Assembly: GCA_964610025.1 (NCBI GenBank)
Contig: CAZSTX010000015.1
Location: 1-40,153, forward strand
Direction of reading: 5' to 3'
Length of the DNA stretch: 40,153 bases
Source of the DNA: UBA5266 sp964610025
Lineage (GTDB): Bacteria > Bacteroidota > Bacteroidia > Bacteroidales > WCHB1-69
Of the stretch, positions 8,659-16,290 are shown piece by piece; position 1 is the first letter of the stretch; every line of letters begins with the position of its first letter. The notes under the pieces are model-generated. The model saw only the letters and a list, made by a program, of their open reading frames with translations, had not been told where the DNA came from and made no database searches. A program made the position numbers and the translations under genes.

Positions 8659-10623
8659 TTATTTGATTTTTTTCTTTGGCTGTGATAAATTTCGCTGGTT
8701 AGCTTGTTGCTGTTTCATCATATCTTCCATTTTTTGTTGCCATCTCGATTTTTTTATTGGTTTTGCTTTAGAAGAAGCTAATAGTTTTGTGCGTAATTTT
8801 TCTTCATTAATAGATAATCTGAAAATTCCCATTTGTATAAAAGTAATGACATTCACTAAGAAATAATAATAACTTAGTCCAGAAGAGTAACTATTAAATA
8901 CTCCTAAAAACATAATGGGCATCAGATACATCATCCATTTCATTGTTTGCATTTGTTGTTCATTTTCTCCTGTGGTCATCATTTTATTATTAATAATGGT
9001 ATAGGTTAATGTTGCTGCTGTCATTAATAGGGTAAATAAGCTGATATGATCGCCGTAGAAAGGAATGTTGAAAGGAAGGTCTAAAATGGAATCATAAGAA
9101 GATAAGTCGTCTGCCCACAAGAAAGCTTGTTGTCTTAGTTCGTATGCAGATGGAAAGAAACGAAACATTGCAAAAAGTATAGGAAGTTGCAACAGCATGG
9201 GCAAACAGCCAGCCATAGGTTTAATGCCTAATTGCTTGTACATTGCCATGATTGCTTGTTGTTTTTTCATGGCATCGTTTTTGTCGGGATAGCGTTTGTT
9301 GATTGTTTCTATTTCTGGTTTTATAGCACGCATTTTAGCTGTAGACATATAACTGGTGTATGCTAATGGGAATAATATTGATTTTAAAATAATAGTTAAA
9401 ATTAATATTATAATGCCATAGCTCCAATTGAATTTTTCGAAAAAATTGAAAATAGGAATGACGGCATATTTGTTAATCCAAGATATCCAATTCCACCCTA
9501 ATTGAATTTGATCTTCTAATTCTATATTATATTCTTTTAAAATAGTGTATTTATTAGGTCCAAAGTAAAATCCAAAAGCAAATTCATCGTTTGCAAAGTT
9601 TTGGATAGGGAATGAAATGTTTGCTTTTAATGTTTTTAGCGAATTTGTTTTTTCATTGTCTGCAGCATCTATGTCGACAACCATAGTGGCATTTGCAAAT
9701 TCGTTTTCTGCTATAATGGTAGAGGTGAAAAAATGTTGTTTGAAAGAAATCCATTTTAAGCTTGTAGGATAGTAAATAGAATCGGATTTAATATCGCTTT
9801 CTTTTAAATGTTCTACGTCTTCGATATCGCTATAATAGATAGTAGTTGCAATTTTTTCGTTTTTATAATTTTTTTCTTGTCGTTGTAGTTGTGTTACCCA
9901 ACGCAAAGAAAGTTCTTTTTGAGTTTGATTTAAGTATTTATCCATTTCTTTAAAACGGATTTTACTTCCTGTGTAATAATCATTTCCTCTTATAGTATAG
10001 ACGTATTCTATATAGCTATTTGTATCAATAAGTGTTTCGTCTTGATTGGGATATAAACGCATGATTAACTGTATAGAATCGTTACCGCTTACTTTTAATG
10101 TGTGGTTGTTGTTGGTTAGCAGGGGAGTGAAATAAAAATTGTTTGTATTTAGTTCGAGATAGTTAGAGAAAAATGTAAATCCAAAATAGTTTTTATTGTT
10201 ATTAGTGTCAAATAAAACAACAGGTTTTTTGTCGTAAGTGAAAATGTTTTTAAATTCGACCGATTCGATACGTCCGCCTTTTTTGCTTATAGAAAGTTTG
10301 TAAATGTCATTTTCTATTGTTATTGGGAGTGTGTTTTCTGGAGTTTGCGAAGCATTGACAAATGCTCCAAATTTTGTTATTTGTTTTTCATAGGAAATGG
10401 GAGGGGTATTAGTGTCAGATGGTAAAATGTTATTTGTTGTCTTTTTTGCTTCTTCTATTGCTAAAGTAGCATCTTTTGTTGTTTGTTCGCTTTGTATTAA
10501 AATTAAAGAATCTTGTATTCTTTTTCTTTCTTGTAGTTCTTCTTTTGATGGACTTGCCCAAAAACTATAGCCTACTAAAAGTCCCATTATCAACAATAAA
10601 CCTACTACTGTATTTTTATCCAT
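8659..10623 (-). CDS. yidC: Membrane protein insertase YidC
   Basis: YidC inserts and folds inner-membrane proteins, alone or with the Sec translocon. At 654 residues it has the long Gram-negative form. A first transmembrane segment (VVGLLLIMGLLVGYSFW, residues about 7-24) precedes a large periplasmic beta-domain (about 80-370). The conserved C-terminal insertase core (about 395-610) contains SYGIIILILTIILKSILFPL, a cytoplasmic hairpin with KQQAIMAMYKQLGIKPMAGC and LPMLLQLPILFAMFRFFPS. The Lys-rich, Gln-rich tail ends QPKKKIK, which is common and may contact ribosomes. Its own -7 promoter lies about 45 bases upstream. Confidence 0.97.
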   Translation of the reverse strand: MDKNTVVGLLLIMGLLVGYSFWASPSKEELQERKRIQDSLILIQSEQTTKDATLAIEEAKKTTNNILPSDTNTPPISYEKQITKFGAFVNASQTPENTLPITIENDIYKLSISKKGGRIESVEFKNIFTYDKKPVVLFDTNNNKNYFGFTFFSNYLELNTNNFYFTPLLTNNNHTLKVSGNDSIQLIMRLYPNQDETLIDTNSYIEYVYTIRGNDYYTGSKIRFKEMDKYLNQTQKELSLRWVTQLQRQEKNYKNEKIATTIYYSDIEDVEHLKESDIKSDSIYYPTSLKWISFKQHFFTSTIIAENEFANATMVVDIDAADNEKTNSLKTLKANISFPIQNFANDEFAFGFYFGPNKYTILKEYNIELEDQIQLGWNWISWINKYAVIPIFNFFEKFNWSYGIIILILTIILKSILFPLAYTSYMSTAKMRAIKPEIETINKRYPDKNDAMKKQQAIMAMYKQLGIKPMAGCLPMLLQLPILFAMFRFFPSAYELRQQAFLWADDLSSYDSILDLPFNIPFYGDHISLFTLLMTAATLTYTIINNKMMTTGENEQQMQTMKWMMYLMPIMFLGVFNSYSSGLSYYYFLVNVITFIQMGIFRLSINEEKLRTKLLASSKAKPIKKSRWQQKMEDMMKQQQANQRNLSQPKKKIK

Positions 10624-10665
10624 GAAATAATATTATTATGATATAATAAGATTGAAAAATATCTG

Positions 10666-10673
10666 CAAAGATA
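10666..10673 (-). promoter_or_regulatory. -7 promoter element of yidC
   Basis: On the minus strand this reads TATCTTTG, matching TAnnTTTG, 42 bases before the yidC ATG. No clear -33 box is seen. Confidence 0.55.
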
Positions 10674-10768
10674 GCATAAAAACTTTTAATTATATAGTAT
10701 AGATAAAAAGTTTTGATAAAACTTTGAAGTATATAAATGAAAAATAATATTTTTGAATTAAGAAAAAA

Positions 10769-12556
10769 TTAGTCTATTTTTAAGACAGCAAGAAATGCTG
10801 ATTGCGGCACTTCAACATTTCCTATTTGCCTCATACGTTTTTTTCCTTTTTTTTGTTTTTCTAATAATTTTCGTTTACGCGAAATGTCGCCACCATAGCA
10901 TTTAGAGGTAACATCTTTACGTACAGCTTTTATTGTTTCGCGTGCAATAATTTTAGACCCTATAGCTGCTTGAATGGCAATATCGAATTGTTGACGAGGA
11001 ATGAGTTCTTTTAATTTTTCACACATTCTTCTTCCAAAGTTATAGGCATTTTCTGTATGTATTAAAGTAGATAGTGCATCAACAGGTTCGCCGTTGAGTA
11101 AAATGTCTAATTTTGCTAATTTAGAAGGTTTGTAATCGTTTATGTAATAATCAAAAGAAGCATATCCTTTAGAGCAACTTTTGAGTTTGTCGTAAAAATC
11201 AAAAACTATTTCGCCTAATGGTAGTTCAAAGCTCACTTCTATACGGTTAGAAGTAAGATAGACTTGAGATTTTAATATGCCACGTTTGTCTAAACATAGT
11301 TTCATAATAGCACCAATATATTCTGTTTTAGTAATAATCTGTGCTATAATATAAGGTTCTTCTATGTGGTCTATTAAGTTTTGAGGAGGCATGCCAGAGG
11401 GGTTGTGTACGTCTATGATTTCTTTTTTAGTTGTGTATATTTTATAAGAAACGTTAGGTACTGTTGTGATTACGTTCATGTTAAATTCGCGATCTAACCG
11501 TTCTTGAATAATTTCCATGTGTAATAATCCTAAAAATCCACAACGAAACCCAAATCCTAATGCCATCGATGATTCGGGTTCATAGCTTAAAGAGGCATCG
11601 TTGAGTTGTAGTTTTTCTAAAGAAGAACGCAACTCTTCATAGTCGTCAGCATCAACAGGATATATGCCTGCAAATACCATGGGTTTTATTTCTTTAAATC
11701 CTTCTATAGATATTGTGCTTGGTCGTTCAACATGGGTAATTGTATCGCCTACTTTTACTTCTTTTGCAGTTTTTATTCCCGATATAATATAGCCTACATC
11801 TCCAGCTTTTAATATGTTGCGTGGTTCTTGGTTAAGTGATAGTATTCCTATTTCGTCGGCGTGGTATTCTTTCCCAGTAGCAATAAATTTGACGAAATCA
11901 TTTTTTTGTATTTGACCGTTCATGATGCGAAAATAGGCTATAATTCCACGAAAAGAATTAAAAAATGAATCAAAAATAAGTGCTTGTAAAGGAGCATTGA
12001 TGTCTCCTATTGGTGGTTTTATTTTATGGATTATAGCATTTAAAACAGCTTGTATTCCATCGCCTGTTTTTGCACTTACTTGCAATATATCACTTTTATC
12101 GCAGCCTAACAAATCAATAATTTGGTCGCTTACTTCTTCGGGTGCAGCGCTGGGCATATCCATTTTATTTAAAATGGGTATGATATCTAAATTGTTTTCG
12201 ATGGCTAAATATAAATTGGAAATTGTTTGTGCTTGAATGCCTTGTGTGGCATCTACTACCAATAATGCTCCTTCGCAAGCTGCAATTGAACGCGACACTT
12301 CGTAGGAAAAATCAACATGTCCTGGTGTGTCGATTAGGTTTAGTGTGTATTTTTTACCTTCTTTTTCGTATTGCATTTGAATAGCATGACTTTTGATAGT
12401 AATTCCTTTTTCACGCTCCAAGTCCATACTATCTAATACCTGATTTTGAAATTCTCTTTCTTTAATTGTATTAGTTTGTTGAAGTAATCTGTCGGCTAAA
12501 GTACTTTTGCCGTGGTCGATATGGGCTATGATGCAAAAATTTCGTATATGCTCCAT
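10769..12556 (-). CDS. lepA: Elongation factor 4 (LepA) GTPase
   Basis: LepA is a ribosome-bound GTPase linked to back-translocation and ribosome assembly. Its 595 residues match the family. G motifs are AHIDHGKST (11-19), DTPGH (76-80) and NKMD (about 130). EF-G-like domains follow, then the LepA-specific C-terminal region (YGGDISRKRKLLEKQKKGKK; GNVEVPQSAFLAVLK). The gene starts three bases after the purB stop, so the two are almost certainly cotranscribed and coupled. Confidence 0.98.
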   Translation of the reverse strand: MEHIRNFCIIAHIDHGKSTLADRLLQQTNTIKEREFQNQVLDSMDLEREKGITIKSHAIQMQYEKEGKKYTLNLIDTPGHVDFSYEVSRSIAACEGALLVVDATQGIQAQTISNLYLAIENNLDIIPILNKMDMPSAAPEEVSDQIIDLLGCDKSDILQVSAKTGDGIQAVLNAIIHKIKPPIGDINAPLQALIFDSFFNSFRGIIAYFRIMNGQIQKNDFVKFIATGKEYHADEIGILSLNQEPRNILKAGDVGYIISGIKTAKEVKVGDTITHVERPSTISIEGFKEIKPMVFAGIYPVDADDYEELRSSLEKLQLNDASLSYEPESSMALGFGFRCGFLGLLHMEIIQERLDREFNMNVITTVPNVSYKIYTTKKEIIDVHNPSGMPPQNLIDHIEEPYIIAQIITKTEYIGAIMKLCLDKRGILKSQVYLTSNRIEVSFELPLGEIVFDFYDKLKSCSKGYASFDYYINDYKPSKLAKLDILLNGEPVDALSTLIHTENAYNFGRRMCEKLKELIPRQQFDIAIQAAIGSKIIARETIKAVRKDVTSKCYGGDISRKRKLLEKQKKGKKRMRQIGNVEVPQSAFLAVLKID

Positions 12557-12559
12557 GTG

Positions 12560-13930
12560 TTATTTTTCGATTGTATGATGGTGATGAATGATACCTGTAT
12601 AGTTGTGTGGTGTAATTTGTTTTAATTCTTCTTTGATGTTATCATTTACTGCTAAGGTATTGATAAAGTTGTGTATCATTTCTTTGGTAATAGATATTTT
12701 ACCTCTTGTTAATGCTTTTAGTGCTTCGTAAGCTTGTGGATATTTCTCTCTACGTAGAATGGTTTGAATGGCTTCGGCAACTACTGCCCAATTTTTTTCT
12801 AAATCTTCGTTGATGACAGAATTGTGAATTAATAGTTTATTAAGCCCTTTCAAAGTAGATATGTAAGATATAATGCTGTGCGACAAAGGGACACCAATGT
12901 TGCGTATGACGGTGCTGTCGGATAAGTCGCGTTGTAAACGCGAAATAGGAAGTTTTGCCGACAAGCCTTCGAATAAAGCATTAGCAATGCAAATATTGCC
13001 TTCTGAATTTTCAAAATCAATGGGATTGACTTTATGTGGCATTGCCGATGAGCCTACTTCTCCTTCTTTTACTTCTTGCTTAAAATAATCAATAGAAATA
13101 TATGTCCATATGTCTCTGTTGAGATCAAGCAAAATAGTATTGATGCGTTTTAAGGTGTCAAAATAAGCTGCCATATTATCATAATGTTCTATTTGAGTGG
13201 TTGTTTGTAGTCGTTTTAAGCCTAATTTTTCAGAGAGAAAATTATTGCTAAAACTTATCCAGTCAATGTTTGGATAGGCTACGTGGTGTGCGTTGAAATT
13301 GCCTGTAGCACCGCCAAATTTACCATTAAAAGGGATTTGACGCAATAGTAAAAGTTGATTTTCTAAGCGTTCTATAAAAACTTTTATTTCTTTTCCTAAA
13401 ATAGTAGGCGATGCAGCTTGCCCATGTGTGCGAGCTAACATAGGAATGTTTTGCCATCTGTCGGCAAGTTCGGATAATTTGGAAATAATATTGTTGAAAT
13501 GATTTATGAATACATTTTCATGAAAAGTGCGAATTAAATAAGGGATTGCCGTATTGTTGATGTCTTGCGAAGTTAAGCCGAAATGAATAAACTCTTTATA
13601 TTCAGTTAAATTTAGGGAATCAAATTTTTCTTTTAAAAAATATTCTACTGCCTTTACATCATGGTTTGTTGTTTTTTCAATATTTTTAATGTGTGCTGCA
13701 TCACTAAAAGAAAAATTGTTATAGAGATTTCGCAATGCGATAAAATGTTGATTATCTATATTTTTTAATTCGGGAAGTGGGAGCTGACACAAAGCAATAA
13801 AATATTCAACTTCAACTAATAATCTTGTTCGGATATAAGCAAATTCGGAAAAATATTCTGATACCACTTTTACTTGTTCGTAATAGCGACCATCTATAGG
13901 CGAAATTGCTGTTAATGTGTTTAATTCCAT
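12560..13930 (-). CDS. purB: Adenylosuccinate lyase
   Basis: This homotetrameric lyase of purine synthesis splits SAICAR to AICAR and adenylosuccinate to AMP, releasing fumarate. The 456-residue protein begins MELNTLTAISPIDGRYYEQ, as PurB proteins do. It has the signature SSAMPHKVNPIDFENSEGN and the catalytic-His segment LARTHGQAASPT. The frame is open for 13 further codons upstream, but these cross the -7 promoter element, so the ATG at 13930 is the start. It is the first gene of a purB-lepA operon. Confidence 0.97.
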   Translation of the reverse strand: MELNTLTAISPIDGRYYEQVKVVSEYFSEFAYIRTRLLVEVEYFIALCQLPLPELKNIDNQHFIALRNLYNNFSFSDAAHIKNIEKTTNHDVKAVEYFLKEKFDSLNLTEYKEFIHFGLTSQDINNTAIPYLIRTFHENVFINHFNNIISKLSELADRWQNIPMLARTHGQAASPTILGKEIKVFIERLENQLLLLRQIPFNGKFGGATGNFNAHHVAYPNIDWISFSNNFLSEKLGLKRLQTTTQIEHYDNMAAYFDTLKRINTILLDLNRDIWTYISIDYFKQEVKEGEVGSSAMPHKVNPIDFENSEGNICIANALFEGLSAKLPISRLQRDLSDSTVIRNIGVPLSHSIISYISTLKGLNKLLIHNSVINEDLEKNWAVVAEAIQTILRREKYPQAYEALKALTRGKISITKEMIHNFINTLAVNDNIKEELKQITPHNYTGIIHHHHTIEK

Positions 13931-13945
13931 TTCGATTTTTTTTTG

Positions 13946-13976
13946 CAAAAATAATAAAATTATGCACAATGAGCAA
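13946..13976 (-). promoter_or_regulatory. Bacteroidetes -33/-7 promoter of purB-lepA
   Basis: On the minus strand TATTTTTG (13946-13953) is preceded, after 20 bases, by TTG (13974-13976). The position fits transcription into purB from just upstream of its ATG at 13930 and argues against a longer N-terminus. Confidence 0.7.
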
Positions 13977-14209
13977 TTGATTAATCATATTTTTCTTTTT
14001 TAATAGAAAAATAATCAAGAAATAAGAGAGAGCGATTCTTATTGTTATATGTAAAGGTGTTGTATGATAAGATGTTGTGTTTTTTTTGAAAAACAAACTA
14101 AATAACGGAAAATAGGTTGTTAGTTTTTTTAATTTTTCAGGTCTTATTATCAATGAATAAAAGCGTAGTTTAAAGATGGTTTAATTTTAATTAAAATTAC
14201 ATTTTTTTA

Positions 14210-14241
14210 TTGGTTTTATGTAGAAAAATGATGTATTTTTG
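14210..14241 (+). promoter_or_regulatory. Bacteroidetes -33/-7 promoter of the kinase-deaminase operon
   Basis: TTG at 14210-14212 and TATTTTTG at 14234-14241 are 21 bases apart. The promoter lies inside the longest open frame, which shows that translation must begin at the later ATG (14264). Confidence 0.7.
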
Positions 14242-14263
14242 CATATTTAAAAAGCACATATCA

Positions 14264-14818
14264 ATGATTATAATAGGTATAACGGGGACAATAGGTGCCG
14301 GTAAGGGTACAATTGTTGATTATTTGACAACCTATAAAGCTTTTAAACATTATTCGGTGCGGGATTATTTATTAGAAGAAATTAGTAAACGACATTATGA
14401 ACCCAATAGAGATAGTATGGTGTTAGTAGCTAATAGCTTGCGTCAGCAATATGGGGCTTCGTTTATTATTGACGAATTAATGAAAAAAGCATTAGCAAAT
14501 AATACAAATAGTGTAATTGAAAGCATTAGAGCAGAAGGAGAGGTAATATCGCTACGAAAACAAAAAGAATTTTATCTTCTTGCTGTTGATGCACTTCCAG
14601 AGGTGAGATATCAACGGATACGATTGCGTTCGTCAGAGACAGATAATATAGATTATCAAACATTTATTCAAAATGAAGAACGTGAACGCCAATCAAATGA
14701 TTTGAATAAGCAAAATTTAAATAAGTGCATAGCTTTAGCAGATTATTTCATGACAAATAATACTACTAAAAGCGATTTGTTTAAACAATTAGAAATTATT
14801 TTACAAAAAATATTATAA
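14264..14818 (+). CDS. P-loop nucleotide-kinase-like ATPase next to dCMP deaminase
   Basis: This 184-residue protein starts with a Walker A loop, GITGTIGAGKG (residues 4-14), like dephospho-CoA kinase and nucleoside monophosphate kinases. It continues with FKHYSVRDYLLEEI, a conserved NRDSMVLVANSLR segment, VIESIRAEGE, and DALPEVRYQRIRLRSSETDN, which resembles a lid with Arg residues. It resembles unnamed P-loop kinases often labelled dCMP- or dephospho-CoA-kinase-like. The substrate is not known to me. The stop lies four bases before dCMP deaminase, so a role in deoxypyrimidine nucleotide metabolism, perhaps phosphorylation or sensing of dNMPs, is inferred. The start is set by the promoter at 14234-14241; an earlier ATG at 14210 lies upstream of it. 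Confidence 0.8.
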   Translation: MIIIGITGTIGAGKGTIVDYLTTYKAFKHYSVRDYLLEEISKRHYEPNRDSMVLVANSLRQQYGASFIIDELMKKALANNTNSVIESIRAEGEVISLRKQKEFYLLAVDALPEVRYQRIRLRSSETDNIDYQTFIQNEERERQSNDLNKQNLNKCIALADYFMTNNTTKSDLFKQLEIILQKIL

Positions 14819-14822
14819 TAAA

Positions 14823-15320
14823 ATGTCAACTAAAGAAGATAAATATATAAGACCTTCCTGGGATGAGTATTTTATGGAAATAACAAATACTGTTTCACAG
14901 CGTGCCACTTGTGATAGAGGAAGAAGTGGTTGTGTTGTAGTAAAAGACAGACAAATATTGGTTACGGGCTATGTTGGCTCTCCCGTTGGAATGCCACATT
15001 GCGACGATGTAGGGCATCAACTAAAACAGATGGTGCATGAAGATGGAACAATAACAACTCATTGTACTCGTACAGTGCATGCCGAACAAAATGCAATATG
15101 TCAAGCTGCTAAATTAGGTATTTCGTTGAGGGATGCTACTTTATATTGTCGAATGACGCCTTGTCGAACATGTGCTATGTTGATTATCAATTGTGGAATT
15201 AAACGTGTGGTGTGTGAAAAGAAATATCACGCGGGAAAAGAATCAGAAGAAATGTTTAAAACTTGCAATGTAATTTTGGAATTTATCTCAGAAGATACTT
15301 TAAAATACGAAAAGCAATAA
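14823..15320 (+). CDS. Deoxycytidylate (dCMP) deaminase
   Basis: This zinc enzyme converts dCMP to dUMP, the substrate of thymidylate synthase. It has 165 residues. The catalytic zinc motifs are HAEQNAI (His ligand plus the proton-shuttling Glu) and PCRTCAM (two Cys ligands). The segment RGRSGCVVVKDRQILVTGY followed by GSPVGMPHCDD is typical of the ComEB/dCMP deaminase family. It follows the kinase-like gene by four bases and precedes the DoxX-like gene by four, forming a three-gene operon. Together with Dut, also in this window, it gives two routes to dUMP. Confidence 0.95.
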   Translation: MSTKEDKYIRPSWDEYFMEITNTVSQRATCDRGRSGCVVVKDRQILVTGYVGSPVGMPHCDDVGHQLKQMVHEDGTITTHCTRTVHAEQNAICQAAKLGISLRDATLYCRMTPCRTCAMLIINCGIKRVVCEKKYHAGKESEEMFKTCNVILEFISEDTLKYEKQ

Positions 15321-15324
15321 AACA

Positions 15325-16266
15325 ATGTACTTTAAAAATAATAATAAAATTTTATCGACACTTTTACGTGTATTGATTGGCTGTGTTTTTATACTATCAG
15401 CAGTGCTTAAATACATAGCTATAGATGTTTTTGATATATATGTATACGAGCATAATTTGTTTAATTTGGCTATTTCATCTACTCTCACACGTTTGTTGAT
15501 TGCAGCTGAATTTACATTAGGATTTTTGTTATTAACCAATATCTTTATTCGATTTACTTATATTGTTACTTATACTTTTTTAATAGCTTTTACTATATAC
15601 TTACTATTACAACCATGGCTGTTTGATGTGCAATTAAATAATTGTTTTTGTTTTGGCGATAAAATAGTGTTAAATCACACGCAGTCGATAGTGAAAAATA
15701 TTGTTTTATTGTTGCTATTGTTGTGGGGAGTAAATGTGAATTTTTATACTAAAAAAAAATATGAATTAGCTGTTATTATTATTGTTAGTATTTTTAGCAT
15801 TGCGGTATTTATGGTGTTAAATTCACCAGATTATTTATATACTAAAATTTATAAATCGGAGGTGAAAATCGAAGAGGAAATTTACCAAGAAACTCTTAAT
15901 GAGATGGAAAATAATATTACTTTTCGAAAAGGAAATCAACTTATAGGTATGTATTCGCATAAATGTCTGTATTGTAGAAATGCGGCTGTAAAAATTAATG
16001 CCATTATAAAGAAAAATAATATAAAGCCAGAACAAGTGAAATGTATTTTTTGGGACAGTGCAGATAGCACAGATATAGTTAGTTTTTTTCAACAAAACGA
16101 AATAAAAATACTTGATTATATACAGTTTCCTTCCCATGATTTTCTTCGTATAACTCATGGAGTAATGCCTGTGATTTTATTTTCTGAAAATGGAAAGATA
16201 AAAAAATCGGTTAATTATGCCGAACTAACCGAAAGAGATATTGTCAACTTTTTAAAAGTTGAATAA
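15325..16266 (+). CDS. BT_3928-like membrane protein: DoxX/MauE domain fused to a thioredoxin-like domain
   Basis: This is an inner-membrane protein of 313 residues. Four hydrophobic segments at about 10-33, 47-70, 72-90 and 110-132 form a DoxX/MauE-like unit, and a fifth lies at about 145-165. A C-terminal thioredoxin-like domain (about 195-310), probably periplasmic, has a CxxC site in SHKCLYCRNAA and a cis-Pro-type segment HGVMPVILF. Such fusions are common in Bacteroidetes and are thought to act in envelope thiol chemistry, but no reaction is proven. It is the last gene of the kinase-deaminase operon by spacing, and no functional link to the other two is obvious. Its stop lies 17 bases from the convergent M16 peptidase gene. 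Confidence 0.85.
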   Translation: MYFKNNNKILSTLLRVLIGCVFILSAVLKYIAIDVFDIYVYEHNLFNLAISSTLTRLLIAAEFTLGFLLLTNIFIRFTYIVTYTFLIAFTIYLLLQPWLFDVQLNNCFCFGDKIVLNHTQSIVKNIVLLLLLLWGVNVNFYTKKKYELAVIIIVSIFSIAVFMVLNSPDYLYTKIYKSEVKIEEEIYQETLNEMENNITFRKGNQLIGMYSHKCLYCRNAAVKINAIIKKNNIKPEQVKCIFWDSADSTDIVSFFQQNEIKILDYIQFPSHDFLRITHGVMPVILFSENGKIKKSVNYAELTERDIVNFLKVE

Positions 16267-16290
16267 ATTGTCTACTTTTAATTTTATTTT
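16252..16290 (+). terminator. Weak intrinsic terminator inside convergent 3' ends
   Basis: TTAAAAGT (16252-16259) pairs with ACTTTTAA (16274-16281) around a 14-base loop and runs into TTTTATTTTTT. It overlaps the last codons of both genes. The AT-only stem makes it weak. Confidence 0.3.

Noticed and set aside
8384..8866. Plus-strand frame of 160 codons opposite yidC and the ferredoxin gene
   Set aside because: It is antisense to two strongly recognisable genes and is composed of hydrophobic low-complexity residues from AT-rich antisense reading.
13931..13969. Thirteen extra N-terminal residues for PurB
   Set aside because: They cross the -7 element, and PurB proteins begin at MELNTLT-like sequence.
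13812..14153. Minus-strand frame upstream of and overlapping purB
   Set aside because: It overlaps the purB start in another frame and covers the purB promoter; composition is low-complexity.
14210..14263. Longer N-terminus for the kinase-like protein
   Set aside because: The stretch contains the -7 promoter element, and homologous kinases start near the MIIIGITG segment.
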